NCBI RefSeq assembly: GCF_014269205.2
Contig: NZ_JABWRY020000001.1
Coordinates: 1,178,001 to 1,242,000, forward strand
Direction of reading: 5' to 3'
Source of the DNA: Pseudomonas kermanshahensis
GTDB lineage: Bacteria; Pseudomonadota; Gammaproteobacteria; Pseudomonadales; Pseudomonadaceae
Length of the DNA: 64,000 nt
Below the pieces are notes generated by a model. That model was not told the origin of the DNA. It ran no database searches and saw only the letters and a program-made list of their open reading frames with translations. Positions 9,118-18,149 of this stretch are shown in pieces. The position numbers were made by a program, and so were the translations under genes. Position 1 is the stretch's first letter; the number at the start of each line of letters is the position of its first letter.

Positions 9118-11148
9118 CTACGGCTTGCGTAGGGGCGGCAGTGGGCAAGAACTGGAACCGGATGCCAGGCTGAGCCGTTGCACCGCCCAATCGGACGTGA
9201 TCGAGTCGTCTTCCTTGGCGTAGCGGAAGCGCGCCCGAGCCCTGATGGATACCGAAGGGTTGAATGTCGGGAGCAAGCGCTCTGCATAAGGTTCGATGTG
9301 CCAGGTGAAACCACCGATGTTATCGGGGTCCAGTGTGATGGTTTTGCTTTCGGCGGCGCCGGGCACAGGCCTGGAACCATCGTTGTCACTGCTACCAATC
9401 CAGGGTTCCCAGTGCATGGTCACACGATCACCGACCTTCAGATCGTTGCTTAGATCTGGAATCTTCACCCTAAGTGACAATGGCGCGCCTGGATTGGCCG
9501 GGTCTGCCAAAGAGCCGCAGTTCAGCCAATTGTTCTCGATGCCCTCATAGCCGGGCAGCGGCAGGATGAGTTCAATGGCATCCACATTCACCGATTGCGG
9601 TACGGAATACTGTTCATTCAGGGCAGCGATGTCGGCACGTACGGTGTAGTAAACCTTGACGTCAGGTTTATTGCCGGCCTGCAGGATGTACTTCCAGGGG
9701 ATATCGATCGAAATGGGATCAGGGTCGTTGGTATCGACCTCGTATTCTTTCTCGCTGACCCGCACGTCATCCCAGTAAAAGTCCACATACTGCCCGCTCA
9801 GGATGTTCTGGTAGTGGGCAAATGTCAGGGTGGCATCCTGCTCTTTGTCAGCGCGTGTCAGGACGTTGTCGGTGTTAGATACCTTCCCGCGAATGGTCGG
9901 TGCCACGAGCTGATCGTTGACGGGGTTAGGCCATCTGTCGTCGGGGTCGGGGCGCTCAGGCCCGACCACGCTGAAATCGACCTCGACGGCCACCGACAAG
10001 GGGGCAGCAGGGAAAGGCACCTCGCCGCGCAATACCTGATAACTGACCGTCGTCGTCAGCGGGCCTGCAGCGGTACCGAACTCACGGCGCAGTACCGGGT
10101 TAGGGACATGTACGGTTATTTTATCTTTAACCCCCACGGTCTCCGGGGCCAGCACGGAGTTACCCCAGCGGACCACAACGCGATCATTCTCGCGCGCGTG
10201 CTCGTATCGATCGATCTCCACGGTAACGCCTTGGATCGCGTCCTTCAGGTCGATAAGGTTATCGCGTTGAGCCAGGGGCACTGTGGGAAGTTTGAGGTTA
10301 TCGGGCAAATCACCCAATACCACATTCAGCGTAATAGGAAGGGACAGTCGACTTTTATTACCAGCCCTGTCCCAAAGGTAATAGGCCACATGGTATTTGC
10401 CGTCCCCATTGTACGTGAAGTGGTGAGCTGGAATCACCACGGACCTGTCAGTAGGTACAATACCCTTGTCGACAGGGTTGTCGAAATCGTCGCCTTCTTC
10501 TGGCCAGCGGTCGAGGAAATACAGTTCGTAGGTATCGCCCTCGCCGGCGTGGGGGTCGACAGGGAGGGTGCCTTGCACGCCGGCACCCAGGTTCGAATCA
10601 TCAATGACCAGCGCGGTAAACAATACGCCCTCGGGCTGAGCGTCCCTTCCCCACGGCGGCAGGCTGTCGCAAATAAGTGAGCGAGGAGTGGAAAAAGTAG
10701 GTTGACCCACAAAGTTGATATGACGGTAACGGACGTGAACGGTGCCGTTTGCAGGAAGTTCGTTCTGAGGGATGTGCATGGGGTAGGGGAAGATCGAACC
10801 GTCGGTAGGCCCGTTGAATGTTTCGAAGGCGACATCTTGATAGCCGGACTCGGTGTCTCCCGTTTTGGAAAGTTGCAGGTATACATACTCTGTATCGCCA
10901 TCTTCAGGTAACAACTGCCAACTGGGAATGGTGACCTCAAGGTCGCTGTCCAATGCTTTGCGTGCCAACGTGCCGTCGGGGTGAACCATGTCTTTTACCT
11001 CCACAGGCTGCAGAGGCTGGTTGGTGTTTTTACGTGTTGCGTATTCATCAAGGCGTGATTGCCTGGCTTGTTCGCGTGCAGTGCGGTAATCAAGGCGAAC
11101 TTGTTCGGCGGTGTTGCGTGGGTTGGATGAAGCGAGTGGTGTGCTCAT
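9118..11148 (-). CDS. Ig-like multidomain protein (accessory block, left arm)
   Basis: A 676-residue protein of unknown function with an Arg/Gln-rich charged N-terminus (EQARQSRLDEYATRKN) and no signal peptide. Several beta-sandwich-like modules follow. Recurrent strand patterns are VTVEIDRYEHARENDRVVV-RWG, then VSYQVLRGEVPF and AYYLWDRAGNKS; the last resembles the YYWSQDPAGN segment of the 526-residue neighbour at 5068-6648. It starts at 11148 with GGAG nine bases upstream, 78 bp after the RHS gene stop on the same strand, so it is probably co-transcribed with that gene. The unusual basic, proline-containing C-terminus (CPLPPLRKP) has no assigned role. Extracellular scaffold or RHS-associated partner are guesses. 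Confidence 0.8.
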   Translation of the reverse strand: MSTPLASSNPRNTAEQVRLDYRTAREQARQSRLDEYATRKNTNQPLQPVEVKDMVHPDGTLARKALDSDLEVTIPSWQLLPEDGDTEYVYLQLSKTGDTESGYQDVAFETFNGPTDGSIFPYPMHIPQNELPANGTVHVRYRHINFVGQPTFSTPRSLICDSLPPWGRDAQPEGVLFTALVIDDSNLGAGVQGTLPVDPHAGEGDTYELYFLDRWPEEGDDFDNPVDKGIVPTDRSVVIPAHHFTYNGDGKYHVAYYLWDRAGNKSRLSLPITLNVVLGDLPDNLKLPTVPLAQRDNLIDLKDAIQGVTVEIDRYEHARENDRVVVRWGNSVLAPETVGVKDKITVHVPNPVLRREFGTAAGPLTTTVSYQVLRGEVPFPAAPLSVAVEVDFSVVGPERPDPDDRWPNPVNDQLVAPTIRGKVSNTDNVLTRADKEQDATLTFAHYQNILSGQYVDFYWDDVRVSEKEYEVDTNDPDPISIDIPWKYILQAGNKPDVKVYYTVRADIAALNEQYSVPQSVNVDAIELILPLPGYEGIENNWLNCGSLADPANPGAPLSLRVKIPDLSNDLKVGDRVTMHWEPWIGSSDNDGSRPVPGAAESKTITLDPDNIGGFTWHIEPYAERLLPTFNPSVSIRARARFRYAKEDDSITSDWAVQRLSLASGSSSCPLPPLRKP

Positions 11149-11226
11149 GGTTTTGCTCCATTCGACTGGCGGGTGGATGCGTGGGCAGATACGTGCGTGG
11201 CGTACTCAATGTCGTTGAAGATAGTT

Positions 11227-14200
11227 TTAATGTCGTATAGATGATGTTGCGTTTGAAATTAGCTGGGCATCGAATAGTCGATGAGAGCGGCTTGCCAGTT
11301 CCTCACCAAACTCTGGGATGGCTATGGGGAGTCTTATTTGTGGTATTATTCTTTCCGAGAAGCTAGCATATTCGGCCGCTTCGACGGAGTAGCTACCTAT
11401 CCGAGTTCCAAGGACTCTGTTGAACCCATACCGCATGAATTTTGGCATGCCCATCCCTATTCTGTTCGCATGGTGGCTTAGCCATTTTGGTGAATGTTGG
11501 GCCAGTGCCTTAAACCCTTGTCCCATACCCTGTCTAGCCGCATTAATTGCCCCTGGTAGATAGGTCGCAGCCGCTGCAATCCCTGTCCAGAGCGCAATGT
11601 CACCCGCTAGTTGATTATTAGGATCCGCCAAGCTAATACCCCCGGCGACCGTTGAAGCGGTCGCAAGTGAGGCGGCAGTGACCTTGAGTAATGCCGCCGC
11701 AGCAAATGCCGCGGGTGTGGCTGCGCCGGCGGTAGCCACCACGGCTACCGCCACGGTAACAGCCGTGATCACAACGCCGATGCCGTAAGCGATCCAGAGC
11801 CCGATCGTTCTCCACGTCGTCGACCCGTCGCCCACCGTCCCGTTGTTTGGGTCGTCTTCATAGACTTCGCGCAACCGACCGCTCCATCCGATAGCAGACG
11901 CCCCGGTCGGGTCGCGGAAGTTGACGGGGTTGCCTTGGCAATAGGCGTAATAGTTCAATCCGCCATCGCCGAACGGGCTTTGAACATCTGGGCTATGGAA
12001 GCGCATCAGTGCTGGGTTGTAGGCACGATAACCATTGCCGAGCAGATACCAGCCACTGTCAGCGTCCACTACCTCGCCGTTGTACCCCAGCCCTGCGCGA
12101 AGCGGTTCGGTGAGGTTCACAGGCTGAGCACCGTACGCCGTGTAGGCCGCGTAACGATGGTCACCTGCCAGGCTTTCGGCGATGACGCTGTGGCTGGCGT
12201 TCGTCTGTAACAACAGCGGCGCCTTGCCGTCATTGCTCTGCTGCGCCAACGGCCAGTCGCCAAGGTGGCAGTACAGGCTGTTCAGGCTGCCACGCACGGC
12301 AAGGCGTAGGCGGTCGCCGTCGAACAACAGCATGGTCTCTTCACCGCTGGCATCCTGCTTGCCCTGCAGGTGCCCGAAACCGTCGTAGCGGTAGCGGGTG
12401 GCATCGACCGAGAGCAGCTTGTTGCGGCTGTCATACGTCAGCGTGCGCCCGCGTTCGTCACTGATCAGGTTGCCATTGGTATCGTAGCGCAGCACCGAGT
12501 TGCCGGTGGGGCGTGCCGGGGTGTACTCGATGCGTCGCAGTTGGCAGGGGTCGTTGGCGGCGTAGACGTACCTTGCGCGTTCCTGGCGTGAACCATCCGC
12601 ATATTGAGTGACAGTCGTGCTGACGTTGTCATAAGCATCCATCACGAACGTCTGCGATTTGATCGGTCGCCCCAGGGCATCACGTGGCAATTGCGTGCCT
12701 TCGCATTTATGAGTGGTAAGGCGGCTTCGCCTGTCATAGACGAAGGTTTCCCTGAGCAAGACCTGGTTGTTTTCGGTCAGCTCGCGGCAGGTCAGCAAGT
12801 CGTCTTCGCCCCACTTCTGTACCTGGAGACGGTCCGGTCGGCCGGCCTGTCGCCAGGTTCTTCGGCACTCTCGGTCTCGGTGGTCATAGGTGAGTTCAGT
12901 CACCAACTCTGCGGACGTGACGGTATCAAGGGTGGTGATGCGCGACAGCCGAGCGAGCTTGTTATACGCGTGGTCGGCCTTCACTGTCCCTTGTACCGTA
13001 GTGGCCAGTCGACCATAACAATCGTAACTGTGCCGAGTGGTGATGCCATTGGCTTCAATGCTTTGCAGCAGCCGGTCGTCGAGGGAACTGAGGTATTTTC
13101 GCGACTTGGTCGTTGCGTCTTGCGGGTTGACCCAGCGCTCTTCAACGATCTGATTGGCGATGTTGTAGTCGTAACTGCGACCACTCTCAGCATTATCAGC
13201 GGTTGTAATACGGGCACTCACCGGGTTGAAGGCAAAAACGTTTTCCTCATCCTCAGCGACGCTGGAGGTCGGCTCTGTGGTAAGCGCCAGGTTGTAGTCA
13301 TAGAGGACCCTGGCGCCTGCCGCCGTTTTGTGCTCGCGGGGTTGCGATTCGCCGCCACGGTAGTAGAAGTACTCGGTTCGCGGACCGGTTCGGCTGAGGC
13401 CCAACCGATCAAGGCCATCGAACCAGCGCTCGCCAATCTGACAGGGGGGAAGGTTAGCATTGTCAGGGACGACGGTGATGCCGGTGGGCAGGTCTGCTTC
13501 GGTATGAGGGGCGTAGTCGCGTTCGACGCGGGTGCCATCCGCCAACTGGGTGCTGATCATCCTTCCCCAGCCGTCATAGCTGTAATCGGTAGCATACAAC
13601 CGCTCATCGAGCTCACTTACACATCGGCCCAGGCCATCGTACGCGTAAGTTCGGGTCACGCACTGCACACCCGATGCGTCAAGGCGGAGGGTGCGCTGGG
13701 GTTTTTCGAACAGGTTCTGCCAGACCTGTTCCCAGTCACGGATGATCTTGTCCGCTCCTTTACCCACCTGCCGCCAGCGTGTCACGATCGGGCCACCCGG
13801 ATGCTCGCGGCTACCGAGGGGGCTGGTGACTTCGTAAACACGCACGGCATCTGATCCGATCGCTGTTGCGTCCACCCCTTCAGGGCCGATGACGCAGCAT
13901 TGCTGGCCCCACTCGTCATACTCGAAGTATTGGGTCAGGTCGCGGCCTCCTTGCGCGTGGAGCCAGTCCGAGCGCGTTTCTGATGCGCGTTGGCCGAGCG
14001 CGTCGTAACGTAGAGTATGGGTGGTGTGAAAGCGTTGTGGGTAACCCTCGTATACGTTGTCGCGACGCTCTTCCACGACCCTGGCGAGGCCATCGACCAA
14101 GGTCACGGTCTTTACCTTGCGCGCGTTGGTCAACGTCTGGGAGGTGTGTTTGTCAGTTGAGTTGGCGAAGGTATAGGCATACTCGCGCACGGCTTCGAAG

Positions 14201-16143
14201 GCAGTGCCGGGTGCCACGGTTTCCTTGGTTACCCTCAGCAGTGGGTCGTACTCGTAGCAGGTGTCTAAGCCGTTTTCGTTGCGTACCAGCAGGGGTTTGC
14301 CATGCTGCAATGAGCGTTGGTCCAGGGTGCTGCGACGGGTGCCGTCATAGCCGATCAGTACCTGCTCCGTCTGCAGGACGGGTCGGCCTGCGTCGGGTCC
14401 ATCGACCTGGGTGAAGTGCCACTGCGTGACGGTTTCCAAGCCATTGCACACTTTGACCTGCATGTAACGGCGGCCATGCAGCAGCAGATCACCGGCTGAA
14501 TTTGCATAGTAGTAACGGGCCTGCGAAAGAACCTGTTCGGTGTCGGTTTGTTCGGTCAGGGTCTCACTATGCACGGCATGCCACTGCTGTTTGTGCCAGG
14601 CGTGGTCCGGATTGGTTTCGTCGTGTTCGGGATCGTTCAAGCGCGGCAGGGTGAGGTAGCGATAACGCTCGTATTGCACCCTTGCTGGCGTGTCCCCCAG
14701 CGCGGGCGCAGGCGTGGTGGTTTTTTGCTTGAGGTGACGGACAAAGCCTTCTGGGTCAGCCGGGCAGCCTTCTTCACCCGCGGCGGAATACCATTCGAAA
14801 CGTTCGATCACCCCATTGGCGAGTTTTTTTGTGCGTATGTTTCCGTGGTTATCGTATGTCGTTTCGATGTACTCGCTGCGGGGCGGGCAAGTATTGTCGA
14901 GAAGGCGCCAGCGACGTTGCTCCTTGGTAATGAGCTGGCAGGTGGCGGGCTGCTGATCGAATGGCTTGTCGTCAATAGAGGCGTATTCATTGAGCACCTC
15001 AGCCACCGAATTGCCTTGGGTGGTGATTTCTGCAGTCTGCAGATGAAATCGATTGAAGCGGCGCTCGACCGTGCGAACAACATTGCCGTTGACCCTGGCC
15101 TGTTCCTGCGAGCGATACTCGTACGGACCGACGTACTTGTAGAGGTTGTCTCGGCCTGAATCGTCCCAGCCGATGTTGGTGCCGCTGCCGATGAAACTGT
15201 GGTTACGAAACACGCCGCCTGCGTCCATGAAGCCGTAGGTGTAAGTGACTTCCATGGGCGGCTGGCCGAAGCGTGGTTCGATGCGGTGACGGGTCACCCG
15301 CGGTAAGTTTTGGCGGATATTGCCTGGGAACGGATGACCGCCATCTTCGTATGACAGGTATTCTCTAGCGCCGGTGGGCGTATGAACGGTATCCAGGCAG
15401 AGAATGCCGAGCACGTTTCGATACCTGAATTGCCACGTGGCGGGTTCATCACCCGGCAGCGTGATTTGGCTGACCCAATTCTCGATGCCCTCCAACACCA
15501 TGGTGTAACGCAAGCGCGATGTGGCCGTACCCTTGGTAAAAGGCAAGTAGTCGAATGTCACCTGGCCGCCCGATCGTTCAACTTTCAACAAGGGTTCCTG
15601 GCCACTGTCCTTTATGGTGTTGACGACATAGTCATCGCCTTGGAAATGTGTGTAGGTCAAATACAACTTGCGGCCATTCGGTGAGTGAATCTCCACCGGA
15701 AGTGCAGTGCTTTTTCCATGCACCTGAAGGATCTCGACCACGCCCGAACGGTGCATCACTCGAAACCGCGTGACCTTGTCCAGGCTGTCTTTGCCCTCTT
15801 TATAGACATTGAAGCTGGTCAACTTTTGTTCTCTCACGCCCAGGCGTTGCCCCGAACTACTGTCTGTCAATTGGAAGGACTCACCGGTGCTCAGGGACAA
15901 CATCTGATTCTGGGTCGAATACTGTGACAGGTTTAAGTTCCACCCTTTTCCGTAGCCAGAGTCCGCCTGGTTTAAAGGGTTGAAGTCAAGGTTCAAGGTA
16001 AGCGATGGCTCACATTGGCGGTTGCCGAGCAGTGCGGGAAGTTCGACCGACAACGTGTACTGCCCCGTGCGCGGATCTACCCCATTTTTCATGAAACTTA
16101 GAAAGTTCATCGCGTTGGAATGCAGTGACAGATTGGTCGACAT
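11227..16143 (-). CDS. RHS/YD-repeat protein with variable C-terminal tail
   Basis: A 1638-residue RHS-family polymorphic toxin candidate. The N-terminus carries the signature GVDPRTGQYTLSVELP and FNPLNQADSGYGKGWN. Many YD repeats follow (YDGLGRCVSELD, YDTNGNLISDE). The RHS core includes LGYNGE, RFHSPD and NPVNFRDPTG, with DPTG at 1411-1414. RHS shells are known to encapsulate and release the peptide after the DPxG site. Here the 224-residue tail (encoded 11227-11901) starts with a long Ala/Val hydrophobic segment and ends in a basic region with no domain I recognise. The last 300 bases are visibly AT-richer than the core, as expected for an exchanged tail. No immunity-like ORF lies in the 78 bp downstream. 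The Tc-toxin C-subunit N-terminus and PAAR/VgrG motifs are absent. Confidence 0.9.
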   Translation of the reverse strand: MSTNLSLHSNAMNFLSFMKNGVDPRTGQYTLSVELPALLGNRQCEPSLTLNLDFNPLNQADSGYGKGWNLNLSQYSTQNQMLSLSTGESFQLTDSSSGQRLGVREQKLTSFNVYKEGKDSLDKVTRFRVMHRSGVVEILQVHGKSTALPVEIHSPNGRKLYLTYTHFQGDDYVVNTIKDSGQEPLLKVERSGGQVTFDYLPFTKGTATSRLRYTMVLEGIENWVSQITLPGDEPATWQFRYRNVLGILCLDTVHTPTGAREYLSYEDGGHPFPGNIRQNLPRVTRHRIEPRFGQPPMEVTYTYGFMDAGGVFRNHSFIGSGTNIGWDDSGRDNLYKYVGPYEYRSQEQARVNGNVVRTVERRFNRFHLQTAEITTQGNSVAEVLNEYASIDDKPFDQQPATCQLITKEQRRWRLLDNTCPPRSEYIETTYDNHGNIRTKKLANGVIERFEWYSAAGEEGCPADPEGFVRHLKQKTTTPAPALGDTPARVQYERYRYLTLPRLNDPEHDETNPDHAWHKQQWHAVHSETLTEQTDTEQVLSQARYYYANSAGDLLLHGRRYMQVKVCNGLETVTQWHFTQVDGPDAGRPVLQTEQVLIGYDGTRRSTLDQRSLQHGKPLLVRNENGLDTCYEYDPLLRVTKETVAPGTAFEAVREYAYTFANSTDKHTSQTLTNARKVKTVTLVDGLARVVEERRDNVYEGYPQRFHTTHTLRYDALGQRASETRSDWLHAQGGRDLTQYFEYDEWGQQCCVIGPEGVDATAIGSDAVRVYEVTSPLGSREHPGGPIVTRWRQVGKGADKIIRDWEQVWQNLFEKPQRTLRLDASGVQCVTRTYAYDGLGRCVSELDERLYATDYSYDGWGRMISTQLADGTRVERDYAPHTEADLPTGITVVPDNANLPPCQIGERWFDGLDRLGLSRTGPRTEYFYYRGGESQPREHKTAAGARVLYDYNLALTTEPTSSVAEDEENVFAFNPVSARITTADNAESGRSYDYNIANQIVEERWVNPQDATTKSRKYLSSLDDRLLQSIEANGITTRHSYDCYGRLATTVQGTVKADHAYNKLARLSRITTLDTVTSAELVTELTYDHRDRECRRTWRQAGRPDRLQVQKWGEDDLLTCRELTENNQVLLRETFVYDRRSRLTTHKCEGTQLPRDALGRPIKSQTFVMDAYDNVSTTVTQYADGSRQERARYVYAANDPCQLRRIEYTPARPTGNSVLRYDTNGNLISDERGRTLTYDSRNKLLSVDATRYRYDGFGHLQGKQDASGEETMLLFDGDRLRLAVRGSLNSLYCHLGDWPLAQQSNDGKAPLLLQTNASHSVIAESLAGDHRYAAYTAYGAQPVNLTEPLRAGLGYNGEVVDADSGWYLLGNGYRAYNPALMRFHSPDVQSPFGDGGLNYYAYCQGNPVNFRDPTGASAIGWSGRLREVYEDDPNNGTVGDGSTTWRTIGLWIAYGIGVVITAVTVAVAVVATAGAATPAAFAAAALLKVTAASLATASTVAGGISLADPNNQLAGDIALWTGIAAAATYLPGAINAARQGMGQGFKALAQHSPKWLSHHANRIGMGMPKFMRYGFNRVLGTRIGSYSVEAAEYASFSERIIPQIRLPIAIPEFGEELASRSHRLFDAQLISNATSSIRH

Positions 16144-16338
16144 TTTGAAGTAACCCCCGTGTGCATGAGAGGGAAGGCGCTAGCACCTTCCTGTCGGTGC
16201 AGAGTCGATTGCTGCTGATCACGCTATCTGTTTGAGCGGTACGGGTCACCTGGCATTTTTACTAGTATTCAACGCTGGACCTTGGCGCTAATACTTCCTC
16301 ACATTCAACGAGCACAAGCGCTCAATGAGGGTGAAATC
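16144..16338. promoter_or_regulatory. Divergent regulatory region between the two arms
   Basis: This 195-bp non-coding region separates the RHS gene (minus) from the plus-strand operon and must hold both promoters. It contains a near-perfect 20-bp palindrome at 16172-16191 (GGAAGGCGCTAGCACCTTCC; nine of ten base pairs match), 29 bp upstream of the RHS start. I see no convincing sigma70 or sigma54 element. Confidence 0.55.
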
Positions 16339-18120
16339 ATGCGGCGCCATAAGAAATTGAAATCAATGGACATACCCCACATCCCTGAACCTTATCTAGA
16401 CCCCGACACTGAGTCTGTGGATCTCGCGCTGCTGGCCGGTCGCGCCTTGTCAACGTACTTGCCGGCCCCGGCCATGAGCGTTGATGACTTCTTTCATATT
16501 CGTTGGTGGGGCCGCACTGCAATCGGTGAGGCGCGGGATATTGTCGACCGTGTTCAAGTTCAAGAACTGGATGACGAAGGGCGCATCAAACTCGACATCC
16601 CATACCCCATTCTGAGCGAATTGGACGGTGGCGATGTTTTCTACTCTTATGCGCTTGATGGGCCAGGCGGGGCTGTAGGCGAGGAGTCCAAGCGCCTCGC
16701 GTTTCGCGTCAACCGTCCCGTACCCGCTGGGTTGCGGTTGGGGGTGGCTCAGGTACGCCAATCCCATGATTTGAAGATCGCAATCGAAGACTTGGAAGAT
16801 AAAGATGCAACGGCAGTAACCCCCCCTTATCAGGCCATGACAGCAGGTGACGTTCTGACACTGACGTGGTTGGGGTACTTTGCTGAAGACGATCCGTTTG
16901 AGCCGTATGTACGTTCCTATACGTTAAAGCCGGAAGATGTTGGCCGCCCTGTGAGCTGGACCTTGCCCTATGATCAGATCGCCGTGCTTGAAGATGGATT
17001 TGCTGATCTGCACTACCGCATTGAGTATGCCAACGGTGGATTTACTGAATCTTCAGTGCAGCGTTTTGATATCCCTTACAGCCGACCGCCTTCTGAGCCG
17101 CTGCTAGAGGCACCGCGCGTCAAAGGGCATTCGGGTGGGTCGCTGGATCCAGACGCATTTCCAGATGGCATTGAACTGATCATACCGGCTAACGCCGAAT
17201 TGAGGATGGGCGATGTACTGATCGTGTACATCGAAGGCGTCGAGCGCGTCGTTTATGCCGCACGTGTTGATCATACCTCGCTGGACAGCCAGTTCATGGC
17301 GGTAATCGACCGTGCCTGGGTCAGCAATGTCGAAAACTTCGGTAAGCCCTTCGCAATCAGCTATCAGTACGCCCGCCGACACCTGGACAGGCACTCGCAC
17401 GCGCTGGGGTTGGTGTTGCGTAAGCCGTTGGTTTTGTCGGCGCCCATCGTCGAAAACTCGATACCTGAAGGTGAAGAAAATCAGGGCGTGGTTTACCCGG
17501 CCGATTTACGCAGTGGCGCGACAGTGCGTATTCCCGGTAACGCGGAGATCAGTGGGGGGGAGGTCAAGTTGATTTGGCAGGGCCATGAAACGCTGGAATT
17601 CCCCGTTTCGGTTGGCGACCCCCGTTTGTTCAATGTCCCGCCCGGCACGATTCCCGCCAACTTAGGCAAGCGCGTGAGCTTGTACTACACCGTTACGCTA
17701 CCCGACCAATGGCCACAAGATTCAGACCCGTTCGACCTGCGCATCGCTGATTTGGGGATTGGCAGTTTTCCACCCATACAGAGTATGCAAGTCAGAGGTG
17801 GGAAGCTTTCTTTGGCTGAAGTTGCCGAATCTAATACAGATGCGCTGTTCACGTTGAGAAGTTGGCCGTTCATGGCCGAGGGGCAACGGTTGCGCATTGT
17901 CGCAGAAGGGGTGTCCCAGACCGCTGCCAGCTGGTCGATGCGCGACTCCGATATTACCAGGGACGAGTATCAAGCCGGGCTCGCTTCGGCGTCTTTACCC
18001 CTTACGTTCCTGAGTCAGCTGGAAGTGAATACACATTTTCGGATATCGGCAAATGTCAGCTTCGACGGTGGGCGCAGTTTCAAAAGCTTCCGCCACATCG
18101 ACATTTTACTCATCGCTTGA
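16339..18120 (+). CDS. Ig-like multidomain protein (accessory block, right arm)
   Basis: A 593-residue protein of unknown function, first gene of the right arm. The N-terminus is basic (MRRHKKLKSM) without a signal peptide. Four or five beta-sandwich modules follow, each with a GDVL..W or GEVKLIW strand and a Y..YTV/HYRIEY strand, for example ATVRIPGNAEISGGEVKLIW. This matches ATVLIPASAVIEGAKTRVYW in the 5068-6648 protein, so these are paralogues across the two arms. I start at the ATG at 16339 because GAGGGTG precedes it; the longer reading from 16282 would need a TTG codon without a ribosome-binding site. The gene ends 29 bp before the next start. Confidence 0.8.
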   Translation: MRRHKKLKSMDIPHIPEPYLDPDTESVDLALLAGRALSTYLPAPAMSVDDFFHIRWWGRTAIGEARDIVDRVQVQELDDEGRIKLDIPYPILSELDGGDVFYSYALDGPGGAVGEESKRLAFRVNRPVPAGLRLGVAQVRQSHDLKIAIEDLEDKDATAVTPPYQAMTAGDVLTLTWLGYFAEDDPFEPYVRSYTLKPEDVGRPVSWTLPYDQIAVLEDGFADLHYRIEYANGGFTESSVQRFDIPYSRPPSEPLLEAPRVKGHSGGSLDPDAFPDGIELIIPANAELRMGDVLIVYIEGVERVVYAARVDHTSLDSQFMAVIDRAWVSNVENFGKPFAISYQYARRHLDRHSHALGLVLRKPLVLSAPIVENSIPEGEENQGVVYPADLRSGATVRIPGNAEISGGEVKLIWQGHETLEFPVSVGDPRLFNVPPGTIPANLGKRVSLYYTVTLPDQWPQDSDPFDLRIADLGIGSFPPIQSMQVRGGKLSLAEVAESNTDALFTLRSWPFMAEGQRLRIVAEGVSQTAASWSMRDSDITRDEYQAGLASASLPLTFLSQLEVNTHFRISANVSFDGGRSFKSFRHIDILLIA

Positions 18121-18149
18121 TACCACACGTGAACCGTGAGAGGTGCAGC

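Noticed and set aside
9595..10680. A 361-codon plus-strand frame
   Set aside because: It is the complement of the 676-residue Ig-like gene and lacks a ribosome-binding site or recognisable domain.
12604..13854. A 416-codon plus-strand frame
   Set aside because: It is antisense to the YD repeats of the RHS gene, which are unmistakable on the minus strand.
17862..18149. N-terminal extension of paralogue A into the previous gene
   Set aside because: The extension overlaps the 593-residue gene in another frame. The ATG at 18150 has a good ribosome-binding site and lines up with the N-terminal motif of paralogues B and C.
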